Source: Clostridia bacterium | Lineage (GTDB): Bacteria; Bacillota; Clostridia; UBA1381 | Direction of reading: 5' to 3' | NCBI GenBank assembly: GCA_017404065.1 | Contig: JAFRDB010000091.1 | Span: forward strand, 1 to 48,592 | Length of the DNA: 48,592 nt | Part shown: positions 1 to 8,200 of the stretch, piece by piece | Layout of the letters: every line of letters starts with the position of its first letter | Position numbering within the stretch: position 1 is the first letter of the stretch | Notes under the pieces: generated by a model | Databases searched by the model: none | The model's input: the letters and a program-made list of their open reading frames with translations, nothing else | What the model was told of the DNA's origin: nothing | Translations under genes and position numbers: made by a program

Positions 1-98
1 ATATTTGAATATGTCTGCTTTGTTTGCCATGTCATTTTTTGTTCATGAAAAAAATTTATATTTTTTCATTTTAGCTCTTGACTTTTATTATCTGGTCT

Positions 99-150
99 CA
101 AGATTGAGGGGGCAGGGGGAGTTGATATGCCGTCAGGCATTTTTTTATTT
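99..150 (+). repeat. Dispersed intergenic repeat, copy 1
   Basis: A G-run segment followed by GTTGATATGCC, a 4-nt loop and GGCAT, then a T-rich tract. It closely matches 17198-17246. Both copies read CAAGA, a G-run, CAGGGGG, GTTGATATGCCG, then AGGCAT and a T/A-rich stretch. The ATGCC/GGCAT arms form a small hairpin. Both copies lie a short way upstream of promoters for accessory genes. Confidence 0.6.
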
Positions 151-154
151 GATA

Positions 155-183
155 TTGCATTTATCAAAAAAACATGGTATAAT
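155..183 (+). promoter_or_regulatory. Sigma-A-type promoter, TTGCAT-17-TATAAT
   Basis: The -35 box TTGCAT (155-160) lies 17 bp from a perfect TATAAT (178-183). TGG just before the -10 box gives an extended -10 motif. Transcription would start near 190 and leave about 240 nt of leader before the secreted-protein gene at 434. That is long for this window, where most leaders are 15-50 nt. Confidence 0.6.
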
Positions 184-433
184 ATTTTTGGTGTTAGGTT
201 TATACCGGTACCGCCTTATGTAATGTCAGTTATCACAATCAGCTTCGCGGGCATCTTGTTCTGTTGGATACAGTATCTCGTCAGTCTTGTCTATATAACC
301 GAATTCGGTATACACGCTGTCAGCTCATTCAGGTAAAAAGAAGTAAAAAAATAGTATCATCGGCGGCGCAAATCTATCCCGATAAGGATGCGGATGACTT
401 TATAAATTCAAAATATGAGAAAAGGAGAAAACC

Positions 434-1399
434 ATGAAAAACATAATGACAAAGGCCGTAATATTAAGCGTTATGATCTCGCTTATATCTACTGTCACAG
501 CGTTGGCGGATGCATGGGTGCCGCCGGATGATAAGTATAATGATGCGCTGATGTCATGCCCGTATGAAGATGAGGCGTGCAGAGGACTTAATACGTTTCT
601 CAGCAATTACGCAGAAGCTAATGTGTACTACTATGGGAGTGATTCGCCGGATTCTGTTGTCATTGCCGGAGTGTTGAAGCATATTGAGCTAAACGGCAAG
701 GCGGAAGAAACTTTTGTATCCGATACCGGAACAAAATATATGGCTGTTAATGCGTCGGTGTTTGAAGAGGCTTGCAATCGTTATTTCGGAAGGAGCATAA
801 GCGCTTCATCGTGTCCGGGATACAGTAACGGAAGGATAGTTGTTTCGGCATCAAATTACAAAGCCCCCATCAAAATATTTGCTTCATCGGTTTATTGCAG
901 ATATGACGGAAATTATCAATACCTTGTTTCGTTTGAGGTTTTTCAATGTAATGGTAACGCGCAGGATTACTACGGCATAGCTCGTAACAATCTTCCCCCG
1001 AGCGTTACAAAAGTAGGCGAGGGAGAATGTGAGATGGCGTTTTCCGGTACACAGACAACGTTCAAATCGTCGGATTTCAAACTTAAAACTATAAAATTGA
1101 CAAATAATAGTCCGCAGGCTACAGATGAAAACACGCCGTATGTCGTTCAGTATCAAGAACAGAATAAAGTACAGTACCAAGCATCGGAAAACAGCCGGAC
1201 CGAGGAAGAAAACAGCCAAACCGAGGAAGTGATTACTCCGAGCGTTGCCCCGGAAGCGGGTAATTCAACCGTAAAGACTACGGCAGGAGGGTCCGATTCG
1301 TCACTTACAACAGCTTTATTGATAAGTGTGATTACAGCTATATCGTTGTCAGCGCTGGCTGCTGCTATAATACTGCTGCTGTTCAAGAAAAAAAGATGA
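434..1399 (+). CDS. Secreted, C-terminally membrane-anchored Cys-rich protein of unknown function
   Basis: The 321-residue product starts with a signal peptide (MKNIMTKAVILSVMISLIS, then an ALA-DA cleavage-like site near residue 26). A globular region follows, to about residue 225, with seven cysteines after the signal (for example SCPYEDEACRG, EACNRYF and SSCPGYS). Next comes a low-complexity Glu/Gln/Ser/Thr linker (about 235-290), then one membrane helix ending in FKKKR. The tail resembles a cell-wall sorting tail, but no LPXTG-like motif precedes the helix, so membrane anchoring is more likely. An AGGAG ribosome site lies 7 nt before the ATG. The stop overlaps the next gene (ATGA), so this is the first gene of a three-gene operon. 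I do not recognise the family. The linker and paired cysteines suggest an exported surface or sensing domain. Confidence 0.75.
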   Translation: MKNIMTKAVILSVMISLISTVTALADAWVPPDDKYNDALMSCPYEDEACRGLNTFLSNYAEANVYYYGSDSPDSVVIAGVLKHIELNGKAEETFVSDTGTKYMAVNASVFEEACNRYFGRSISASSCPGYSNGRIVVSASNYKAPIKIFASSVYCRYDGNYQYLVSFEVFQCNGNAQDYYGIARNNLPPSVTKVGEGECEMAFSGTQTTFKSSDFKLKTIKLTNNSPQATDENTPYVVQYQEQNKVQYQASENSRTEEENSQTEEVITPSVAPEAGNSTVKTTAGGSDSSLTTALLISVITAISLSALAAAIILLLFKKKR

Positions 1400-2421
1400 T
1401 TGCTGCAACAAAAGGCAATACTAAGATGACTGCTGTTTTGGGTGTAACACATTTTCTTGTTGATTTTTTGTGTACATCACTGTTGACAGCATATATTGCG
1501 CGATCCGCTGTCCATGCGGGAGAGGTAGTGTTGTATGCAATACTATATAATGGATTTGCATTCGCGTTTCAGATGCCGATAGGCGCGTTAGCCGACAGGC
1601 TTGGAACAAGCACAAAGCTGGCTGCGGTGGGATGTGTTATGGTAGCTGCGGGCGTGTTTTTAAAAACCCCGTGGCTGCTGTGCCTGTGTATAGGTATTGG
1701 GAACGCCTGCTTTCATGTGGGTGCGGCGAGAGAAGTTCTGCATCGCGGCAATACAAAGGCTGCCATGGTAGGCTTTTTTGTAGCGCCGGGAGCGCTGGGG
1801 ATCTTTCTCGGACCGCTAAGCGCAAGCGTTATTTATATTCGAATTGCGGCGGTGGTCGCGCTTTTGCTGTGCTCTTTTGTGATCCTGCTGAGTGAATCCT
1901 ATAAAGAAGAGCGGATCAAAGGCGCATTTACGTTTGCGTCCGTGTCAGGTGTTCTTTGTATGTTTATGACTGTACTTATACGCTCATATATGGGGACTAT
2001 TTTAAATTATGACTTTAAATCGGTACCGTTGTTTATGTTCGTATTTACAATATGTATTTTTTGCGGAAAATTTATAGGTGGAGTGTTGTCGGACAAATTC
2101 GGTTCTTTAAGGTTCAGTGTAGTAGCACAGCTTTTGTTTACTGCATTGCTGGTACTGTCGATGAAATTTCAATTTGCGGCAATGCCGGCTATATTGTTGT
2201 GTAATACTTCTATGGCGGTAACCGCTGCCGAACTGTATAAAAAAAGTCCGTCTAACGGAGGGTTTTTGTTCGGAGTCACTACATTTGCGTTATATTTAGG
2301 CATAATCCCGGGTCTGCTCAAGATAACTCTGATTCCGGTAAATGCTTTTACCATGCTTTTGATCGGACTTTTGTCAAGCGCGTTTTTGATAGCGGGAATA
2401 AGGTTATTGAACAATGAATAG
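1396..2421 (+). CDS. Major facilitator superfamily-like transporter
   Basis: A 341-residue, very hydrophobic protein with about 10-11 predicted membrane helices. The loop between helices 2 and 3 carries the MFS motif A pattern (MPIGALADRLG, near residues 56-66). A second, weaker copy sits in the C-half (GGVLSDKFGSLRF). This is short for an MFS protein, which usually has about 400 residues and 12 helices, so a helix pair may be missing or divergent. The start overlaps the stop of the upstream secreted protein by 4 bp. The stop overlaps the next gene by 8 bp, which indicates tight translational coupling. The substrate cannot be inferred. The partner surface protein and small membrane protein suggest the three work together. 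Confidence 0.7.
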   Translation: MIAATKGNTKMTAVLGVTHFLVDFLCTSLLTAYIARSAVHAGEVVLYAILYNGFAFAFQMPIGALADRLGTSTKLAAVGCVMVAAGVFLKTPWLLCLCIGIGNACFHVGAAREVLHRGNTKAAMVGFFVAPGALGIFLGPLSASVIYIRIAAVVALLLCSFVILLSESYKEERIKGAFTFASVSGVLCMFMTVLIRSYMGTILNYDFKSVPLFMFVFTICIFCGKFIGGVLSDKFGSLRFSVVAQLLFTALLVLSMKFQFAAMPAILLCNTSMAVTAAELYKKSPSNGGFLFGVTTFALYLGIIPGLLKITLIPVNAFTMLLIGLLSSAFLIAGIRLLNNE

Positions 2422-2761
2422 TATAATTGAATCACTTATGATCGCTCTTCTGATCACCATTACGGTAGAGTGTCTTCTGTCTGTTGCTTTGGGTGTGCGC
2501 ACGATTCGTGGGTTGCTGTTAGTGGCGCTTATAAATATTGTGACAAACCCGCCGGTAAATATTTTTCTTGATGTGCTGTATTACAAGGCTCCGTGCATGA
2601 TAAATATTTTTACCGTGACGGCTGTTGAGCTGTGCGTTGTTATAGCAGAGGCGCTTATATATAATGGCAGGCTTAATACCGGCAGACTGCACTCGCTTCT
2701 GTTTAGCGCTATACTTAACGGAGCGTCGTTTGCTGCCGGTATGCTGATAAGTCTGTTCTGA
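2414..2761 (+). CDS. Small four-helix membrane protein, unknown function
   Basis: A 115-residue protein made almost entirely of hydrophobic segments, with about four helices. Polar motifs at the helix ends include NIVTNPPVN (near residues 39-47) and VELCVVIAEALIYNG (near 75-89). Conserved Asn-Pro and Glu residues inside membrane helices usually mean a functional channel or carrier fold rather than a spacer. The start codon overlaps the end of the MFS gene by 8 bp. It is the last gene of the operon and converges on the DUF445 gene with only 15 bp between the two stops. Function is unknown. Confidence 0.7.
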   Translation: MNSIIESLMIALLITITVECLLSVALGVRTIRGLLLVALINIVTNPPVNIFLDVLYYKAPCMINIFTVTAVELCVVIAEALIYNGRLNTGRLHSLLFSAILNGASFAAGMLISLF

Positions 2762-2776
2762 GCCGTATGTCCGGTT

Positions 2777-3700
2777 TCAGATTTGTATCAATAAATTGAT
2801 CCAGCCCATGATAAAGCCGAGTACCGCGCCGAGCCGCACTATTGCCTTAAGCTCCTTTTTCATTATGCTGAATATCATTTCCTCAAGCTGCACAACATCG
2901 AAGGATTCGATCTTGTCTTCTATTATCTTAGCTACGTTTATGCTGCGCACGATATGTGTCAGATGGTTTTCTATGACTGTTATATACGAATTCATTATAA
3001 AATCGGTAAGCATGGGCAGCTTTGTTGAATACTTGTCCAGAACATAAGATATTTTATAATACTTTATTTTATCAAGCTCTTTGTTTATAAGTGAGCGGAT
3101 TATATCCTCGGAGTTTTCGGCTATTGCCTTGTCGATGTGTTCGCCGATGCCTTGAGAGATGTGTTCAACAAGCGAGTCATCTAAAAAGCCGGAAAACAAT
3201 CTGAACGTGCCTGTGTTGATTTTCTCGGTCAATTTCAGCAGAACGGACTTTGATATCGTTGCGCCGAACGGATATTCTGTTATCTTCCTGTGTATAAGCT
3301 CGGAGAGCTCGTTTTTAAGATCGCTTACCGTTGCATCAACAAGCTCCTTCGGCGCGAATTTCAACAATGCCTGCTCGATCGTATCGTTGTTGGAGCGGTT
3401 CGTGTCTATAATGCGCTCTATACCCGCGCGCATTCTGTTTATCATGTTCTCTGAGGTCAGAACGCTTCTTATGGTGTCTTTGTCAAGCAGCTGTTCGCTC
3501 ACGACACTGCCTATGGATTTAGCGATCCTTGATTTTTCACGGGGGATAAGCCCCGGCGTCAAAGGAATACGGAATTTCCCGATATAAACAGGGTGCCGTG
3601 GTCTGAAAAGCATTTTAATAGCTATGTCGTTTGTTATATAACCGATCGCCGCGCCTACGATCGGCGGGATAAATATTTGATAATTCATTTTTATGAGCAT
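2777..3700 (-). CDS. DUF445 family membrane protein (YheB-like)
   Basis: The 307-residue protein begins with a membrane helix and the family signature GYITNDIAIKMLFRPR (about residues 20-35), followed by KFRIPLTPGLIPREKSRIAKSIG, which is typical of DUF445. A long amphipathic helical middle (about 70-280) leads to a second membrane helix at the C-terminus (AVLGFIMGWINLLIQI). Bacillus YheB/YtxA-type relatives have the same two-anchor layout; their function is unclear. The first ATG (3700) is only 3 nt from AAAGGAG. A second in-frame ATG (3688) is 15 nt away and starts closer to the usual family N-terminus, so the exact start is uncertain. The 5' leader carries the repeat element at 3723-3824. 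Confidence 0.88.
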   Translation of the reverse strand: MLIKMNYQIFIPPIVGAAIGYITNDIAIKMLFRPRHPVYIGKFRIPLTPGLIPREKSRIAKSIGSVVSEQLLDKDTIRSVLTSENMINRMRAGIERIIDTNRSNNDTIEQALLKFAPKELVDATVSDLKNELSELIHRKITEYPFGATISKSVLLKLTEKINTGTFRLFSGFLDDSLVEHISQGIGEHIDKAIAENSEDIIRSLINKELDKIKYYKISYVLDKYSTKLPMLTDFIMNSYITVIENHLTHIVRSINVAKIIEDKIESFDVVQLEEMIFSIMKKELKAIVRLGAVLGFIMGWINLLIQI

Positions 3701-3722
3701 TAACTCCTTTCACAAAACCTAA

Positions 3723-3824
3723 GTTTGAGAGAAAATCGTTCAGATCGTGCATCTAACCGAACGAGACTGTACTTTGTGTACGCGAGTGAGGGCAGGCGTG
3801 CGAGATGGGCGATTTTATCCAAAC
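3723..3824 (-). repeat. Leader element, copy A (102 bp, complementary ends)
   Basis: Read on the minus strand, this sequence starts GTTTGGATAAAATCG and ends CGATTTTCTCTCAAAC. The ends pair as GTTTG/CAAAC and AAAATCG/CGATTTT around a small internal loop. The same ends, the neighbouring CCATCTCGCACG block, the GATCTGAACGATTTT block and the flank up to AAAGGAG recur at 11412-11575. It sits between the promoter at 3852-3880 and the ribosome site of the DUF445 gene, so it lies within the transcript. An AAGGAG also remains on the promoter-proximal side. It is either a small insertion element or a structured leader RNA. Confidence 0.7.
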
Positions 3825-3851
3825 GTTTAGCTCCTTAGCAGTATTTAAATG

Positions 3852-3880
3852 AGTATACCACATTCATAACAGAAAAACAA
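3852..3880 (-). promoter_or_regulatory. Promoter of the DUF445 gene, TTGTTT-17-TATACT
   Basis: On the minus strand, TTGTTT (3880-3875) is 17 bp from TATACT (3857-3852), with TGG forming an extended -10. The transcript would start near 3845 and run through leader element copy A before the coding region. It is divergent from the promoter at 3959-3987. The AT-rich DNA between the two (3881-3958) shows no other recognisable feature. Confidence 0.6.
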
Positions 3881-3958
3881 TCGTTTTTCAAAATATTGTT
3901 TAATCAAAATAGCTATATATTCCAATAAAAACACCTTGAATTATAGCTTCTCAGACAC

Positions 3959-3987
3959 TTGTAATCGGCGAAGATTTATGATATACT
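3959..3987 (+). promoter_or_regulatory. Promoter of the alcohol dehydrogenase gene, TTGTAA-17-TATACT
   Basis: TTGTAA (3959-3964) and TATACT (3982-3987) are 17 bp apart. Transcription would start near 3994, about 40 nt before the ATG at 4036. The ribosome site GGAGG lies just upstream of that start. Confidence 0.6.
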
Positions 3988-4035
3988 TTAGAATGAGAGT
4001 TTATAGGCTTCGGTCTGATAAATGGAGGGAAAGAG

Positions 4036-5154
4036 ATGCCTAAATACTTTATGCCGACAATGCTGTTGTCGGGAAAAAACTGCATAAAGCGTCATCCGCG
4101 TCATCTTGTGCGTGACGGAAAGTGCATGATAGTCACAGGAAGAAAATCGGCGGTGCTGTCCGGTGCGCTTGCGGATGTTACGGATGTTCTGGATGAAAAC
4201 AATGTAGAATATGAGATATACGATAAAGTAACCGCGCTTACCGGGATCAGCGAGATCTATGCGCTTGGCATGAGGATGCGCGAGAGCGGAGTGAAATATG
4301 TGATCGGTATAGGCGGCGGTACTACGCTTGACGTTGCCAAGGCTGCGGCGGTGTATGCGGCAAACGATATGCAGCCTATGGATATATATAAGGAGCATTA
4401 TAAGAATGATCCGCTAAAGGTCGTATGTATTCCAACGACAGCGGGAACGGGATCGGATACAACACAGTATGTCATGATGTCGCTTGACGATGTACATAAG
4501 CGCAGGAGCTTCCGTTCGAACAAGTGCTTCCCCTATGCAACATTTCTGGATTCGCGATACACAAATACACTGCCTATAGAGGTAACGCGTCACACTGCGG
4601 TGGACGCTCTTTGCCATGCGGTGGAGTCGTATCTGAACACGCAGGCGTCGGAGTTTTCGGATACGGTATCTCTTGAGGCTATCCGTCTTATCGGCTCATG
4701 CAAGGAGGCGCTGATCACCGGCAGGGTCACTGAAGAGGACCGAGAAAAGCTATTGGTCGCCGCATCATCGGGAGGCATGGCGGTAGCGCATACAGGACTT
4801 AATGTTGTACATGCCATGGGTCATCAGCTCACCTGCGAAAAGGAGATACCTCACGGGAGAGCAAACGGAGCATTGCTCGTGGAATTTCTTGCATGGATGC
4901 GCACGCATGATATAATGCGTGCGGTGGATGTTGTCACAGCGTTTGACAGTGACCTTTCGAGCTTCAAGAAGTTCATGGATAAGGTAGTGCCTACTCCCGA
5001 GGAGTTTACAGAGGCGGATATAGATGTGTTTTTGCAGAATTCGATAGTAAACACAGTAAGACAGAACTGTCCCGGTGACTTCACGCCGGAGGACGAGCGG
5101 CAGATATATGTTAATGCATTGATAGAGAAAAGACGTAAATTCAATAATTGGTAA
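4036..5154 (+). CDS. Iron-containing (group III) alcohol dehydrogenase family protein
   Basis: A 372-residue protein, the usual length for the family. The N-terminal NAD(P)-binding half has GIGGGTTLDVAKAAA (about residues 92-106) and PTTAGTGSD (about 134-142). The C-terminal metal domain supplies the expected ligands: the Asp of VDALCHAVESY (about 190), the His in the same segment, and the His residues of VVHAMGHQL and EIPHGRANG (about 256-280). The family reduces aldehydes or oxidises alcohols with an Fe2+ or Zn2+ cofactor. The substrate cannot be read from sequence. polC follows 46 bp later without a visible terminator, so read-through is possible but the pairing need not be functional. Confidence 0.9.
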   Translation: MPKYFMPTMLLSGKNCIKRHPRHLVRDGKCMIVTGRKSAVLSGALADVTDVLDENNVEYEIYDKVTALTGISEIYALGMRMRESGVKYVIGIGGGTTLDVAKAAAVYAANDMQPMDIYKEHYKNDPLKVVCIPTTAGTGSDTTQYVMMSLDDVHKRRSFRSNKCFPYATFLDSRYTNTLPIEVTRHTAVDALCHAVESYLNTQASEFSDTVSLEAIRLIGSCKEALITGRVTEEDREKLLVAASSGGMAVAHTGLNVVHAMGHQLTCEKEIPHGRANGALLVEFLAWMRTHDIMRAVDVVTAFDSDLSSFKKFMDKVVPTPEEFTEADIDVFLQNSIVNTVRQNCPGDFTPEDERQIYVNALIEKRRKFNNW

Positions 5155-5200
5155 CTAATACAAAAACAATGCGAAACCAAAAGAGTAACGGAGGGGCGCT

Positions 5201-8200
5201 ATGTACGAATTCGCAACGGTGTTCGGCAGCTGCGGCAACGATGCTGTGGACAGACTGAACATAAGCGATATGAAGGTGTCAGAACTGAATAGAACGGTGG
5301 ATGTGGAATTTGCGGACGAGCTCAGTGAGGTCACAAAGAAGCTTGCGGCGGCTCAGGCAAGAAAGAGCTTTGATGATAATGTAAAGCTCAGACTTTTGCC
5401 TAGCGCAGCTGTGCAGCGAGGTGACAGAAACATCATGTATTATACCATGCCTCGCGGAAAAGAGATCGGTAAGCCAGAGGTGACCGGCAGAGTGCAGGCA
5501 GAAGATATGCTTATAGGCAGACCGATACGCAATGAAGAAACTGTTTCCATCGCATCGCTGAACGAAGGCTCGGGTCGTGTGACGATAACCGGTCGGATAT
5601 TTGATGCCGACGAACGCGAGATAACCTCCAAAAAGAGCGGAAAGGAAATGCATATCGTTACGCTTGATGTGACCGACAATACATCATCGATAACTGTAAA
5701 GCTGTTCGTCAGCAAGGGTGAGGATGACAGTAAATTCAGAGATTTGTATACACCTATAGCAAAGGCGCTGAAAAAAGGCGGCAAGGGCATACAAGCAGCC
5801 ATACGCGGCAGAACACAATTTGATGAATATGCAAAAGAGGTCGTAATAATGGCAAATGATATTGCCATGCTCCCTACGCCGCCGATAAGGCAGGATAACG
5901 CGCCGATAAAGCGTGTTGAGCTTCATGCGCACACGCAGATGTCGCAGATGGACGCGGTAAATTCCGCGCAGCAGCTTATAGACCGCGCCGTGTACTGGGG
6001 GCAGAAGGCAATAGCGATAACCGATCACGGAGTAGTACAGGCATTCCCTGACGGGATGCACGCATCGGAAAACAACAAAAGGATCAAGGTGCTCTACGGC
6101 ATGGAGGGCTATCTTGTCGATGATACAAGGCTGATAACGTATGACGTAAACGAGGGTAACATAAACTCGTCATTCGTCATATTTGATATAGAGACTACCG
6201 GACTTTACAAGGATCGCTGCAAGGTCATAGAGATCGGCGCAGTGAAGGTAGAGAACGGAAATGTAACAGACCGTTGGTCTACGTTTGTAAATCCGAAGGT
6301 AAAGATACCGGAGGAAATAACAAGGCTCACATCCATCACAGACGGAATGGTAAAGGATGCGGACACCTTTGAAGAGCAGATAGACGAATTTCTGAAGTTC
6401 TGCGAGGGCTCTGTCATGGTCGCGCATAACGCGAACTTTGATATGGGCTTTATGAAGCAAGAGGCAATGGCGTGCGGCAGAAGCTTTGATCTGCCGTATA
6501 TGGATACTATGGTACTCATGAGATGTATGTATCCGAAGCTGCCAAATTCAAGACTGGACACGCTCTGCAAGCATCTTGGCGTGATCAATGCGCATCATCA
6601 CCGGGCGGTAGATGATGCCGAAGCAACGGCGCAGGCGTTTTTGAAAATGCTAAAAGAGCTTGAAGCGGCTGGCAAAACAGAGATTTCTGAATATAACAAG
6701 ATTTTTGATATGCGCAGTGCGGCTGTAAAAACCAAGGCGTTCCATATTGTACTGCTTGCAAAGACTTATGAGGGCGTAAAGAGTCTATATGAGATGGTAA
6801 CTGCGTCAAATCTGAAATACTTCTACAGAACGCCCAGGATACCCAAAAGCCTGCTTGCGGAAAAGCGAAACGATCTCATTATAGGTTCGGCTTGTGAGGC
6901 GGGAGAGCTGTTTAGTGCGGTAGTAGAGGGTGAGAGCGAGGAGCGTCTGCGCGAGATCGCGGAGTTCTATGATTACCTTGAGGTGCAGCCGATAGGAAAT
7001 AACGCATATATGAAAAAGAGCAGCCATCATCCGCATATAAAAACAGATGATGATCTGCGTGAGCTGAACAGACGCGTAGTGGAGCTTGGCGAAAAGATGG
7101 GAAAGCCGGTGTGCGCCACAGGCGATGTACACTTTATGGATCCTGAGGGCGCGGACTATCGCAAGATCCTAATGCACTATAAGGGCTTTAAGGATGCCGA
7201 TGATCAGGCGCCGCTGTATATGCGTACTACAAAGGAGATGCTTGACGAATTCAGCTATCTCAGTGAGGAAAAGGCTTATGAGATCGTTGTTAAGAACACT
7301 AATCTCATAGCGGATATGATAGGCGATGTGCGGCCTATACCGCCCACGAAGTGCCCGCCGGTCGTAGAGGGTGCGGTAGAGGGTATAAAGAATGATTCTA
7401 TAAATCGCGCGAAGGAGATATATGGCGATCCGCTGCCTGAGCCGGTACAGAAACGACTTGATAAGGAGTTGGATTCAATAATCGGCAATGGGTTCTCGGT
7501 AATGTACCGTATCGCGCAGGAGCTTGTGCGTAAATCCAATCGCGACGGATACCTTGTCGGCTCACGAGGCTCGGTCGGGTCATCATTTGTGGCGTTCTTA
7601 TCGGATATAACCGAGGTAAATTCGCTGCCGCAGCATTATTTATGTCCAAACTGCAAACATGTAGAATTCAAGGTGAGCGATATAGGTCAGTCCGGCTGTG
7701 ATATGCCTGATAAGAACTGTCCGGAATGCGGCACAAGGATGATAAAGGACGGACACGATATACCGTTTGAGACATTTTTAGGCTTTAACGGTGATAAGGA
7801 GCCGGATATCGATCTTAACTTCTCAGGCGAGTATCAACCGGTCATACACAAATATACAGAGACCTTCTTCGGCGAGGGGTTTGTGTTCAGAGCCGGCACG
7901 ATAGGCACTGTCGCGGAAAAGACAGCGTTCGGTTATGTGAAGCGTTATTGCGAGGATAAGGGTATAACCATGCGAGGCGCTGAAATGAAACGGCTCGCAA
8001 AGGGCTGCGAGGGTGTAAAACGCACATCCGGACAGCATCCGGGAGGCATAATAGTTGTTCCGTATACGAACAGCATACATGAGTTTTGCCCGGTACAGCA
8101 TCCGGCGGATGATGTAAATTCAAATATATTTACAACACATTTTGATTACCACTCCATAGACTCGAATCTTTTGAAGCTTGATGAGCTCGGGCACGATGAC

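Larger units (their letters stand above)
1..433. other. Gene-poor leader region at the window start
   Basis: I see no convincing complete gene here. The short open frames look non-coding, and one of them simply reads through the repeat at 99-150. The region holds that repeat, a good sigma-A-type promoter at 155-183 and a leader of about 240 nt before the gene at 434. On the minus strand, roughly 335 down to 230, one frame reads like a protein C-terminus (VYTEFGYIDKTDEILYPTEQ and on to a stop). It may be a gene remnant. Confidence 0.5.
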
